Positions 49,301 to 59,700 of a DNA stretch of 64,000 bases are shown here, one piece after another. Source of the stretch: Chionis minor (Eukaryota; Chordata; Aves; Charadriiformes; Chionididae); NCBI GenBank assembly GCA_013398295.1, contig VZSF01006826.1, positions 1 through 64,000 of the forward strand, given 5' to 3'. The notes under the pieces were generated by a model. The model was not told the origin of the DNA, searched no databases, and worked only from the letters and a program-made list of their open reading frames with translations. Each line of letters begins with the position of its first letter. The stretch's first letter is position 1. The position numbers were made by a program, and so were the translations under genes.

Positions 49301-51474
49301 CAACGTCCATCCAAATAGATCTGCAGTTCTGCTGATTTCCAGGTTCTAACAGATAACACAGGTGTCATGGGAGAAACCCCAGCCCACGCAAACTGCTGAC
49401 TTTTGATGGAAACAGGAAAATGAGCAAGACCCTCCTTTGATCCAACCCTGTAGAGATCAGAATATTACAACTACTCAATGATTTATTTATTTCCGCCCCT
49501 CCTTTCCTTACCTGTGCTCCTGTTAGTCTGGAGTGTAGCTGTTGTTTGGCTGTCTCTAACAGCTGATTCTTGGTCTTCAGTTCTGCTTCTAGTTTGTATC
49601 TGTTGAGAGGTCTGTAGAGTCAAACATCAAAGATTCAGGGGCAAAACCATCAGTATTACACACCTTCTCTTTCACCTCCACAAACGTGCCCTTTTTTGAA
49701 GCATTTGCTCTTGCTTCTGACCAAGAGCTTTAATCTGCAAATTCAGCTAGAGAGCTGTACATGGGTTCAGAGAGTTCATCATAACCCTCCAAGAGGGAAC
49801 ATTACTGCACGAGGGCAAATAATAGAGATTTGAGGAAACGTACCCTCTTGCAGCTGTCTTCTTCGAAAGCGGTTCCACTTTCTTGGCAGATTTAGGCAAC
49901 CTTAAAAGACAGGTAAAACACAATTACCAGAAGATCACTGCATTCTTGCAGGTTACTTTGAGGGCGGCAGAGCACTGGAACAGGCTGCCCAGAGAGGTTG
50001 TGGAATCTCCTTCTCTGGAGATATTCCAAACCCGCCTGGATGTGTTCCTGGCCAGCCTGCTCCGGGTGACCCTGCTTTGGCAGGGGGAGTTGGACTAGAT
50101 GATCTCCAAAGGTCCCTTCCAACTCCTGCCATTCTGTGATTACCGAGTCTGTTAGCCTGATAAAAACTGCAAAATGCTAAGCCATGTCTAGGACATTTGC
50201 TAAACAATAAATCCATCACTATTTTACTTTTGTTTACCCCTGGTTTGTAGCTTTGAAGACACCATCTGCTGGAATGTTTGAGCTGAAGTTAAAATTGGGA
50301 TCTTTGTTGAACTCTAGATCTGCTGTTTTGCTGACACATTGTTTCTTTGAAGGAAAAGCCATTTGCATTTCTGAAAAAAAAAAAAGACAACAATGAACAC
50401 ACTACAGTCTACAAGAGATCACTATAATATGCTGAACTACTGGATCTCTTAAGTCTTCAATTTGAGGTGAATCACAATTATATCTGGCTAGAACAGAGAC
50501 TTTAAGGCAGCAACAACCAAGGGCAGTCTTCTAACTTTATGCAGGATTAAGGGTCCAGAAAAAGCCACAGCTAGCTCAGATGGTAGACAGTGTTAAAACA
50601 TAGTTACAAGGCTAACACTAATGAGAGAAATTTTGAAAGTGATAACACAGCCATGATAATAAAGGAGGGCTCAACATCAAGCGGACAGTGTGCCACGGGG
50701 CTCCAAGCAAAGTTCTTTGGTACTGGCAGCAAAACAAAGGCAGCCCGCTCAAAGTGCTCAGTTAAGAGAACTCCATATTTCAATTCACACTTCTAAAATA
50801 ACACTATAGAGAACTAGCTTTCTATGTAAACTTTACTTGGCTTTAAACCACAGCTGTTTGAGTATGTAAAGCTTTGTTTGAGTATATAAAGCTTTGCTCA
50901 CATAGCGGGTTTAGGAAGCTATTCCCCCCCTCCCACCCAACAAGTTCAGTATTTTTCAAACGACTTAGCCAGGAGCACATTTATACTACGGTAACACGGG
51001 AGCTCTCAGACACAGACTAGCTCCCACATTTTTAGCGTTAAGCCCGCGTGCCTCGCGTTTCTGAGTGCTGTAATTAGGGTCAAAAGACTCGTAGAAGCAG
51101 GGGCCTGGGAAGAGAAGCATCTCTGCCCTCAGCAAGCGGCACACACAGGCCCTTGAGGCCCAGCACCGCAGTACGCCTCAACCCGCCTCGCTCAAAGGGG
51201 CCCGTTTAGCCAAAAAAATGCGTTACATGAAGTCAAGTACAGAGAAAGCAGGTGAATAAAGCCTGTAACTGGCCTTCACAACGGCCATCACAGGCCAAGG
51301 AGGTTCTGGAGCTCCCTAACAGCTGCCCCGGCCGGCCTAACCCAGCCCCCGGCCCTCCGCTACCCCACCCCGGAGCCGAGCCAGCCCGCCCTCCCGGAGA
51401 GGGTACGCACCCGCGGGCGCGCCGGGGCGGTGCGACACGCCGTAGACGGGGATACGGGAGGAGCCGCCCTCCAT
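46177..51474 (-). CDS. KNSTRN: Kinetochore-localised astrin-binding protein (kinastrin/SKAP), complete
   Basis: KNSTRN is a mitotic protein that binds astrin (SPAG5) and acts at kinetochores and spindle microtubule ends, where it helps chromosome alignment. Eight exons join in phase to 243 residues: 51411-51474, 50238-50370, 49844-49900, 49512-49611, 47696-47810, 47347-47402, 47130-47204 and 46177-46308. The C-terminal half matches the human coiled coil: KTKNQLLETAKQQLH, then EKLRKFQETCMVILESRNID, then LVQELRLFNQAATK and the end AILAKLELLLAM. Human KNSTRN is 316 residues, so this protein is shorter, mainly in the N-terminal half. An SxIP motif (SSRIPVYG, residues 5-12) suggests EB-protein binding at microtubule plus ends. 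The start is the ATG in a CpG-rich promoter, and all donors and acceptors are GT/AG. Identity rests on the coiled coil and on synteny between DISP2 and IVD. Confidence 0.95.
47130..47204 (-). CDS. KNSTRN: KNSTRN exon 7
   Basis: Exactly 25 codons, LLTEKLVQELRLFNQAATKE then KEELQ, coiled coil. The acceptor is CTTTTTAG and the donor CAG|GTAAGA. Confidence 0.95.
47347..47402 (-). CDS. KNSTRN: KNSTRN exon 6
   Basis: Two bases then 18 codons, SNILEEEEKTQECQKQTT. The acceptor is AGTTACAG and the donor ACG|GTAAGA. Confidence 0.92.
47696..47810 (-). CDS. KNSTRN: KNSTRN exon 5
   Basis: Thirty-eight codons plus one base: GTIKELKEENEGLVQEVEKL to VILESRNIDP, coiled coil. The acceptor is TATGACAG and the donor G|GTAAGG. 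Confidence 0.96.
48610..48770 (-). mobile_element. Degraded CR1 fragment, minus orientation
   Basis: The words CCTTTTGCTGGACT, CTCTTGTACC, AGAACTAGGCACAATAC and CCAGGTTTGGCCTGACCAG match the reverse complement of the CR1 3' ORF/UTR region with much divergence. It lies in the large intron between KNSTRN exons 4 and 5. Confidence 0.65.
49512..49611 (-). CDS. KNSTRN: KNSTRN exon 4
   Basis: One base then 33 codons, PLNRYKLEAELKTKNQLLET to LHSRLTGAQ, the start of the coiled coil. The acceptor is CTCTACAG and the donor CAG|GTAAGG. Confidence 0.95.
49844..49900 (-). CDS. KNSTRN: KNSTRN exon 3
   Basis: A 57-base exon coding LPKSAKKVEPLSKKTAAR, a basic linker. The acceptor is CTTTTAAG and the donor GG|GTACGT. 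A CR1 copy lies about 55 bases upstream of the acceptor. Confidence 0.85.
49955..50145 (+). mobile_element. CR1 LINE 3' end, plus orientation
   Basis: It runs from GAGGGCGGCAGAGCACTGGA through CAGGCTGCCCAGAGAGGTTG and TTGGACTAGATGATCTCC to the 3' terminus CCTTCCAACTCCTGCCATTCTGTGATT. Only the last 190 bases of the element are present. It has inserted in the antisense direction between KNSTRN exons 2 and 3. Confidence 0.93.
50238..50370 (-). CDS. KNSTRN: KNSTRN exon 2
   Basis: Two bases, 43 codons, two bases, from MQMAFPSKKQCVSK to DGVFKATNQ. The acceptor has a long T tract (TTTTTCAG); the donor is GG|GTAAAC. Charged and probably disordered. Confidence 0.9.
50858..50900. repeat. Short tandem duplication, about 20 bp, two copies
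   Basis: TTTGAGTATGTAAAGCTTTG is followed directly by TTTGAGTATATAAAGCTTTG, in the first intron of KNSTRN. Confidence 0.75.
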
Positions 51475-51850
51475 GTCCCGCCGCCGTTTGAATCGAAGCC
51501 GCCGCCAAACGGTCGTGCGGCCCCACGCATGCGCAGACGCCGGCAGCGCGCAGGCGCAGTGGGCGCCCGGCCCCGGCGCCCGCCCTTTCTGCGCTCTCGC
51601 TCCCGCCCCCCCCATCGCCTCAGGGAAGGCGCTGCGGGCATGGCGGGGTGACCGCGCGGGACGGGCGCTGTTTCCCTTCGCAGCCGCCCTCAGGAGAGCC
51701 GGCCGCCGGCCGGGAGGGTCCTCCCTGCCTCCCGCTGGCTCCCCTCGCTTCACCCCGCCGTTTGGGCACTCGAGGCCCGGTGCCCTCTGGGCTTCCGCGG
51801 CTTTCGGGGACAGGGTGGGGCTCTGCGGGGCCCTCATGGTGCCGGTTCTT
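51300..51850 (-). promoter_or_regulatory. KNSTRN: CpG-rich KNSTRN promoter region
   Basis: CG-dense sequence covers KNSTRN exon 1 and about 370 bases upstream of its ATG. It is typical of a housekeeping or cell-cycle promoter without a TATA box. No gene start was recognised on the opposite strand. Confidence 0.6.
51411..51474 (-). CDS. KNSTRN: KNSTRN exon 1
   Basis: ATG plus 20 further codons and one base: MEGGSSRIPVYGVSH then RPGAPA. The start context is GGGACATGG. The donor is GCGG|GTGCGT. Contains the SxIP motif. Confidence 0.88.
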
Positions 51851-53326
51851 CTGCTGGCGTTTGAGGCGGTTAAAATTGCCTTTCCATGCTGTAAAGGGAA
51901 AGGAGGCACCTGCGTAACATGTTTCTCGACTTTATTAGATGTTTCTGCAGCATTTTCCACCCCAGTTTTCAAAGCGGGTGAGAAAAGAGCTGCCTCAAAG
52001 AGCAGTGGCCCCGGTGCGGGGAGGATGGCCGGCAGCCCGAGGGCGGCTCTGCTGGCCCAAACGCCTCCCTGGACGCCCGGTGTGAGAGTGGCACTGTGAG
52101 AATGCACAGCTGAAATAACCTCGTCTATTTCCAGTGTTGGTGGTAAATTTCAGGTAGATTTCAAAGAGAGGAGGCAGGTGTGGCCCGGGAAAACCGCCTG
52201 TGGGTGCCCCAAGGAGCAACTCTCTCCAGGCCCTCTCTAGAACCTTCCTTCTGCTGCCTGCACCCCAACGTACACCACGCGCTTTAAAGATGAAAACAAA
52301 CCACAGTGCTCTTGGTGGAAATGAAGCATCACTCAGATTTAGGAAAGTTTGTCATAAGCATTTATTTTATGTCAACTTGTATAGAGAATGTTTTCTCTTT
52401 TTCCACAGATAAAGGCAAGGAAGCATTTGTTTTCCTGTTTGTTTCTGGTAGAGAAAAAAAAAAAAAAAAAGGATGTAAAACTCAAGATTCACCAGATAGA
52501 CAAATTCTAAAAAGTTACTTGTTTGTGGGGAGTGCCTTGAGTGGAAACAAGCTGTGAAGATGACACACAAAGCACCCGAGTCACTGAGGGGACGAGGACG
52601 TTTTTCTCAAAGGGGAAACCTCACACTGAAGGTCTTTGGCAGTACTCTAATTTCTTCTGATAAAAGAAACTGAAAATGTTACCGAAAAAAGATTTGGCTT
52701 GGATTCTGCAGCCTCCTCCATGATCAGTAAGAAACAGTGTCAACCCAAAAGTCTCAATAGGATTTTTTTATAATATTTGAACTATTTTGATGAGGTCTAT
52801 GAACCTGGACTTCCCAGGAAGCAGTTTCTGATCCGGTAGAAAATGAAAGACTTTCTTTTTTTGTTAACAATACACTCCTCACTTGATACCTAGATTTTCA
52901 ATAGTTGTGTGTTTGGGTTTTGGATTTATTTCCTTTTCACATGAGCTCTGTTTCTCTGTTGTTAAATACCTGTGGAGATTTGCCTCGCTATTTCTCTCCT
53001 ATGTGACCTTAACAAGAAAACAAAATGTAATCACCATGTATGAAATGACAAAACAGGTTTACTCGCTAGGTTTGCAGTACAGCTGTGAATATGGCACCAG
53101 ACGCTGGAAGGGCAAAGGGCTTGTACTCCATCAAGATCGATACCACGTCCTCTCACTAGTGTCAGATTTGCTGGTTCTGTGGAAACACAGGTGTTTGCAC
53201 AGCTGAAATACTAAGAAGTAGTCTCAGCTCGAGGAGAGGTGGGAGGAAAAAAACTGATATTTACAGTTCCAAGGAGATTTCGACTTCCCCTTTCCCTAGC
53301 AGTACAGTTTTGTTTTCTGCAGGGTT
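51851..53326 (-). other. Spacer between DISP2 and KNSTRN, includes the DISP2 3' UTR
   Basis: No coding frame recognised. AATAAA poly(A) signals on the minus strand lie at 52925-52930, 52361-52366 and 51931-51936, which would give DISP2 3' UTRs of about 400, 970 or 1400 bases. An A-run of 17 lies near 52454-52470. Which signal is used cannot be decided from sequence. Confidence 0.5.
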
Positions 53327-56300
53327 TCAACTGTTGTAACCAGAACTTTGTGCGCTAGATCGTTTGATCCAAACATCAGGCATGTCTGGTTGGCTGTTCG
53401 GTAACACAACCGGCCCTTCGCTCCCCATTCCGAATCGATTTTTCCACGAGGAGCTGTTCTGCTGCGATGCTGCTGGAGAGATATCAAAGACGGTCTCCCT
53501 CAGGTCCAGCCGCAGGGTATCTCTCTTCCCGTTCAAGTAACCTCTCTCTGTTTGACTGTACGAATCAGACAGCTCTAAGACATCAGGACAAGAACTGGCC
53601 GATTCAGCAAGCTTTAGGCCCTGCTCAAAATCACTAATCGACGTCTCACTGGAGATGTTGAGCATGTCGAAAGAGCTGCCAAGAGAACAAAGGCATCTGT
53701 GAATTTTGTAGATGTCAGCAGCAGGGAGATGGCTGTTGTCTGAGGTATAATCCGGCTGCTGCTGGGCAGTGTCACTAGAGCACTGTGATTTATTGAGCTG
53801 CCCTTCTTCTTTCGTGCCAGCTGGCTGGATATGGTCCAGCCCAGACCCATCCCAGGCTTTCGGACCGTACTTCCGACAGCGGCAGTCTTGGCAGAGTCTC
53901 TCCCTGTGAATTTCCACTCCTGAGCCGCTGTGCTTGTACGGAGAGGAAGTTTGCAAAGCAGGACACTGGCACAGGCCAGCCTGCTGGTCTCCAAGGGTTT
54001 CCTGCAGATTCTGTCTTTCTCTTTCAAGGGAGGGGTGCATTCCTGTTCTGGGGCATCTGTTGTCTTCAACTTGGGTGTCTTCAGAGAGCACCGACGGCCG
54101 GTTGGACAGCTTGCTTGTGGAAGTGCTGTTGTCAAAACTGTCGCTGAGTTTTCTGGACAAGGGCTGGAGCTCGTACTGCTCGTTTGCAGTGTTGGACTCC
54201 TGGACCTTCCGCAACCGGTTTTGCTTCTCGCTCCCCCCACAGGCAAAGCTTCCGTTCAGCCCAGAGTCATCAGAGTAGTCTTTCATGGTGTGGGCACAAG
54301 GCCAAAGTATCTGCCCACAGTTCTTCTCTGGGCCGAAGAAGCAGCACAGCGACTGGAAGAAGAAGCTGGCAAACCCACAGCTGATACAGTTGATCATCAT
54401 GATGAATATCCCCAACTTCCTATACGCCAGGACGGTCGCAGGCAACATAATGACCCCTGCGGAGAAGAGAGCAGAAGCTGCCATGGCTGTGGCACAGCTC
54501 ATCTGCTTCAGGGAAAAGGCCACTCGGCTCAGGCGGTCAGAATGGGGGCACAGATGATAGGAGATGCAGTAGTTGACGGTAAAGTCAACGGAGAGACCTA
54601 CTGCAGCTGAAATGAAGAGAGACTCCACCGCATTGAGCTGCCACTCCAAGAGGACCAAAAGGCCAACGGTTACGAGGACAGTGCCCGCGATGGCAGTCAC
54701 AGAGAAAACGCTGAGGAGAACGTTCCAGGTAGTGAGCAGCAGCACTACGAAGGAAATGGCTATGGAGAGCCCCATGACCACCATCGTTTCTGTGCTGAGA
54801 CTGTGCTGGAGGTTGTATAGCTCTAATTTACTGGTAAACCATCCGTTCTGAAGCCCCACGGGGGCAGTTTTCATTTCCTCTGTTACCCAGAGGTTGATTT
54901 CCTCGTAGAATTGTTTGGCTTTGCTGTAGTTGAAGCTATAGTGATAAATAGTTTGAAACTGCAGCACTAAGGCAGCGACGTTTCCCTCCCCGTCAAACCT
55001 GAGGCCCAGATCGTATGTTTCTGCCGCTTCCCTGCCTTGTTCCAGGAGCATCATTTTAATGCAGTGTAGGAAGACTTCGCTTCCGTAAGGGAAGGAGAAC
55101 TGGTTGCAGCAAAGGTTGAAGCTGTGGTCTCGCTGGGAGCACTGGCGACTGTCCATCCACCTGAGGAACTCCTCCATGAAGCACACAGTAGGTTTCTGCT
55201 CTGTGTCAGCGTAATAGAAAGTTTTGTTCTTCACTTTTTGGCAGAATTCAAGGAGCCACTTCTGGGCATCAGGGGTTTGGATTGTGAAGGTGACGTCTGT
55301 CACTAGGGTGCCATTGCTTTTCGGGTTGAAATGGTCCCCGTTATCCACAGGCAGAATGCCCCAGACTATCGTGACAGGCATACGCTGCCCTTCTCCGTGC
55401 TCCAGCCTCTCGAACATGAACTGGTGGCAGTACTCGGAATCGTACCTCTCAAAGGGGTGGCTCAGTCTGAACACCTGGACGGACGACGTCTCGAGAGTCG
55501 GGAGTTTGAGTTTTGGGTTGGAACAGGAAATGTAGGCACCTCCGATCGCTAAGGCAGCAAACCAGCAGATCCAGATGTACCGGAACTTGATGACCCCACA
55601 AGGCAGAAGCTTTTCGAAGAGCAGCTTGGAGGTTTCGGACAGCGTGTTCTGGAGACCCCTGAGAACGTAATGGAGGGAGAGAGCGACTCTCTTATGGCCA
55701 GTGTTGTTCCAGTAGTCTTCTGGCTTGTAAATGCAGGTGGTTGCTATGTAGCGCTCGTACAGCACAGCCGAAGAAGGAAGCCAAGTTATCATGAATACCA
55801 GGTTGACCAGCACAGAGGTGCCCATGTAAATAGCAAAGCAGCGGATGGCTATTATATTGCTGATGTAGCTGGCATAGAAGGCAGCACCCGTTGTGAAGCA
55901 AGATGCCAGCATGAGATACGCAAAATGGTGCATGGTTTGACTCACCCACTGAGAAAGCCCAGCAGAAGGGTTCTGGCTCTTGCTGAGGTTCCAGAGGTCA
56001 AAGAAGACAAAGGTGTGGTTGGCACAAATGCTGCTGAGAATGACAACTGCTGTCAGGTTCACAAAAGGGAAATAGGTGAATCTGAAGGCCACCTTGTACA
56101 AGAAGTAGGAGATCATTAAAGAACTGACAACGGCGAGCAGGACCATCAAGGTAATAAACACTGAGCGTAAATAAAAAGAAATGCTTAGAAAAATAGCTAA
56201 TATTGCCAGGACTGGGTACTTAGTATCCAGTAAAAGATAGTGCTGGAATAGTTTCTGTTTAAGGCCCAGGTCCATTCCAGTGATAGATGTGTAGTTATCA

Positions 56301-56746
56301 AATAGATCCCAGGATTCAAGGTTGTCTAAGTAGATCCCCATCATAGATGCACCTTTCCTTGTAGGCAAAAACAGCAGGCTGTATTTGAGAGATGGCACTT
56401 GGTACTCCATCGTCTGGGGACTAAGAAAGTCTCTGTCCACCAAGAAGTGAAGAAGCTGGTAAATGGCATTGAAGCGGGTACATTTTTCTGGGACTTTGGC
56501 GCACTCAGAGTGTTTCTGCCGCGCGGACTCGGGGCCGATGCAGGAGGGAGTGAGGATACCTTTGTGATAGTCTGGAGCACAGGCACGAAGGAGGGCCAGG
56601 GTATGGGAGATGTCTCCCTGGGTTATCTCCAAACACGAAGACCTGTTGTACAGGACAGCAATGTAGTTCCCCAGAGACCAGCTTGGGCAGCATTCGTTGT
56701 TTTCGGTGCGTTGGCAGAGGTCTCTAAAATGAACGTGTGAGCGTAT
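53327..56746 (-). CDS. DISP2: DISP2 last exon, 1139 codons
   Basis: This exon opens after TTTTTCAG with IRSHVHFRDLCQRTENNECC and closes with TGA at 53327-53329. In order it holds the rest of extracellular loop 1 and the first group of spans (from YPVLAILAIFLSISFYL, about residue 175). TM4 reads CANHTFVFFDLW. The second extracellular loop follows, then the second group of spans with GLSVDFTVNY and a Ser-rich cytoplasmic tail of about 300 residues. The open frame extends past the acceptor into the intron, so its ATG upstream at 56888-56890 is not the start. Putative N-glycosylation sites (NRSS, NYTS, NHTF) are visible. Confidence 0.97.
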   Translation of the reverse strand: MRSHVHFRDLCQRTENNECCPSWSLGNYIAVLYNRSSCLEITQGDISHTLALLRACAPDYHKGILTPSCIGPESARQKHSECAKVPEKCTRFNAIYQLLHFLVDRDFLSPQTMEYQVPSLKYSLLFLPTRKGASMMGIYLDNLESWDLFDNYTSITGMDLGLKQKLFQHYLLLDTKYPVLAILAIFLSISFYLRSVFITLMVLLAVVSSLMISYFLYKVAFRFTYFPFVNLTAVVILSSICANHTFVFFDLWNLSKSQNPSAGLSQWVSQTMHHFAYLMLASCFTTGAAFYASYISNIIAIRCFAIYMGTSVLVNLVFMITWLPSSAVLYERYIATTCIYKPEDYWNNTGHKRVALSLHYVLRGLQNTLSETSKLLFEKLLPCGVIKFRYIWICWFAALAIGGAYISCSNPKLKLPTLETSSVQVFRLSHPFERYDSEYCHQFMFERLEHGEGQRMPVTIVWGILPVDNGDHFNPKSNGTLVTDVTFTIQTPDAQKWLLEFCQKVKNKTFYYADTEQKPTVCFMEEFLRWMDSRQCSQRDHSFNLCCNQFSFPYGSEVFLHCIKMMLLEQGREAAETYDLGLRFDGEGNVAALVLQFQTIYHYSFNYSKAKQFYEEINLWVTEEMKTAPVGLQNGWFTSKLELYNLQHSLSTETMVVMGLSIAISFVVLLLTTWNVLLSVFSVTAIAGTVLVTVGLLVLLEWQLNAVESLFISAAVGLSVDFTVNYCISYHLCPHSDRLSRVAFSLKQMSCATAMAASALFSAGVIMLPATVLAYRKLGIFIMMINCISCGFASFFFQSLCCFFGPEKNCGQILWPCAHTMKDYSDDSGLNGSFACGGSEKQNRLRKVQESNTANEQYELQPLSRKLSDSFDNSTSTSKLSNRPSVLSEDTQVEDNRCPRTGMHPSLERERQNLQETLGDQQAGLCQCPALQTSSPYKHSGSGVEIHRERLCQDCRCRKYGPKAWDGSGLDHIQPAGTKEEGQLNKSQCSSDTAQQQPDYTSDNSHLPAADIYKIHRCLCSLGSSFDMLNISSETSISDFEQGLKLAESASSCPDVLELSDSYSQTERGYLNGKRDTLRLDLRETVFDISPAASQQNSSSWKNRFGMGSEGPVVLPNSQPDMPDVWIKRSSAQSSGYNS

Positions 56747-59700
56747 CTGAAAAACACGAGGGAGCACCGGGTCAGACCCTCTCTTGCAGGCTTCATCTTG
56801 CAGCCCCGTAGTGTTCCTTGCTCTATGCAGTAATCCTGCCCTCCAGGGGTGCAAGCCATGGCTTGCCAGCCTCCCAGTGACAAATTGCAAGGACTAAAGC
56901 TATTGAAACATGCTAGCCTTTTGCAAAAATTAAACCCTGCCCATTACTTATATTTTATAACCTCTGATTTGAAAATTTGGACCCTATGGCAAACGCAGCT
57001 AATCCAATTAAACTTCCTACTTGCAAAACTTGCAGTCACGGTATCCAAGATGATGGCTCCATTTCGGTAATTAGGTTCTGCTGCCCAAAATTTTCAGCAG
57101 CTTCTGAGGGACAACTTTGGCTTCTGGACCAAGCTCTTGTTCAGTGTCTGTTTACTCTTGTTTAATGGCAGCTGCTACTTTGCAGCTGGACTTTAGTGGC
57201 AGGTGGAATTATCCATGTATTACTAAGAAGGTAAAATGCCTCGGAGTCCTCTAGGCTGAAGCCTGTTCTGTAGCTTACATTATTTTTGTCTGGCTTTGTT
57301 TCAGCTAGAGATTAAAGGTTATGGCAGTCTAAAAAGAGTCAGCATGTGTGTATATATATATATATATATGTTCTTCCTGACATNATATATAGCTGTCTTT
57401 ATGGCTGCTATGGAGGACTATGAAGGGAAGCAGGTCACAAAGAGTCGCTTGTTGTGTGTGGTTCTGTCTGCCTCGTGTGATCTGACCTCTCCTCCTCGCC
57501 CGTCTGCTGGCAGCAGCAGAGCAGTGGTGGGGCCTTTTCCAACTACACTCTGGGGTGATTAAGCTTTTAGTGAGCGTTGGCATCTGGTTCTGCACCCCGG
57601 TTACAAAGTGAGGGGCTCGGCTTCAGCAGAAACTCCCAAGGACCCGAGCATTTGGTGTTTGGCTGGTTTCAGAGGTGGAGTAGAGGCAGGGAAAGAAGTA
57701 TTTACATGCTGTTTCTCTTTCTTCTGCTGACTAGTGTCCATTTTGAGACAAATTTGGGGTGTCTCAGAGTTTCCGGCTTTTTTCTCTCCAGCTTTTACTG
57801 CGGTTTACATTTTTCAAGACAAAAAGAAGGAACGGGGAAGAGCTGGGAACAGAGTGGGAGTGGAGCATGTCCCACTTTTTCAGAGTATTCACTTTTGATA
57901 TGGGTAAATGGTGAAAGCATCAGTCCTTTTAGTGGTGCTTGTAAGGCGTATTTCTAAAGGGGAAAAAAGAAGCATGGTGGAAAGTTAAGAAGAAACAAGT
58001 CTCCTCCGGAATTTCAGGACAAGGTTTTTCTAACCAGTGGGCTGTGAAGTGCTGGAAGATCGCTGTCCAAAAGGCGGCAGCGGTTGCACGGGAGGGGGGT
58101 GTACGCACTGCTTTCCTAGAGCACTTTCAGAGCATCGCCCTGTGCCCTAAACCACTTTGACAATTCTGTCTGCTGCTGAGTTCTGGGTGTGTAATACGTA
58201 TTACCCCATCAACATTTCACTCACCTGGGGGACCACAAAAGAAGCCATCCGCTCCGTAGATTTGTTCCACCATTCTCCGCGTCCTCGCTTCTTGTTCTCC
58301 CTGAGCAGCCTTCTGTCCTCTGCTAATGCCAATGTCATCATAGCTACAAGAGATCAGATTATTTGTGTAACGAGATCATCTGGCTATGAGTTACGCTCGC
58401 AGACAAGGCTCCGGTGCTGCACATAACGCTGCTGCAGCAATGACTTGTCGTAGTCCGGAAGGAGCATTGCTGGGATGGGAGCTTTTCGGGACTGGGTGGA
58501 CTGTGCCCCTTTACAGGGAACTGCGTGAGACTAAGTGAGAAACGGCATCGCCGTGTGCAGACACGCTGAGTCGCCTCTGCAGGCTCTTGAAGGTAACCAG
58601 TGAAGTACATGAATGAAGAGTTTAGAGCCTAATTACTGGTTTCAAGAATAGAGAGCCCAAGTCTGTCGCAGGCAAACAGACTTAAACTCTCCAGTGCCTT
58701 GATCGCTTTTAACTGTGGCGTGTGTATTGTGATTCACATAGGTATCTTGGCACATTGAATCTATAACTTTACAGCCAACATCTTCCTCAAAAACCCCAAA
58801 CCAAACTTAAATACCTTTTCTTCTCAGCATAGGGAGAAAGGGAAAAGGTCTTCTTGTAGCCTGTATGGCTCTCTACATTCCTCCACACAACGAGCTTTCT
58901 GCCAATGTCGGTGTCTCGTGGCTCGAAACCCTGCAGCCAAGCAAAAGGGTTTTGTCATCAGTTTGCATTTTACTTTAGCTTAGCTTTCCTGAATCCTTCT
59001 CTTAAACACGGAAACTATATGAGATTATTACTGCATCTTGGAGAGATACACAAATTGAATTTTCCCTGGAAATACTGCATCCCAGAGCTGACAGAAAAAG
59101 ATATTTCTCCTTTCCCTTCCTTTTTGGGCAAGGATGGCTACAATTCTTCCTCCCTGATCTCGTAAGAGTCCTCCTCTTCAAGTAAAATAGTCACTTATAG
59201 AAATGGGAATGATTTTCCTCTTCCTGGACAAACTCTAGTCTATTGTTATTTTCTCGGGATTTTTCCATAAACAAGAGACAGGGATAACTTTAGAAAATGT
59301 GGGATCCTGCATGGCAAAAGAGGACCCTGTGCAGCATCGCTCAGAACAGGGCAGCCTCTCCATTGCAAGAGCCTCACACGGCAGCTGTAGGAGCCAAAGC
59401 TGATTGTCCATCCAGCCTCTGCCCAGCCTAGCTAGTCCTTTTGGGCAAGCCCAGCCTTCCAGCAGTGCAAGGGCAGCAAGCGGAGCAATCCGGGATTGTG
59501 CTGGCCGTGTCCCCACACCGGGGTGAGGGCACTAGTGTGAGTCCCCGGCACTGCTGAGAGGTGGGCTGGTGGCTGCCCCTGGCGGAGGCTGGGCTCTGTC
59601 TGCGGCGTCACAGAAACAGCAAACGCTGACTGTTACTACTCTGGCACATTATGTTCCTCCCGCAGGAATCTTCCTTTGGTTGCACCCCGTGAAGATGTGG

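Noticed and set aside
50570..50645. tRNA-like A-box words (TAGCTCAGATGGTAGA)
   Set aside because: No B-box GGTTCGA-type sequence follows at the right distance and no cloverleaf stems form, so it is neither a tRNA gene nor a clear tRNA-derived SINE.
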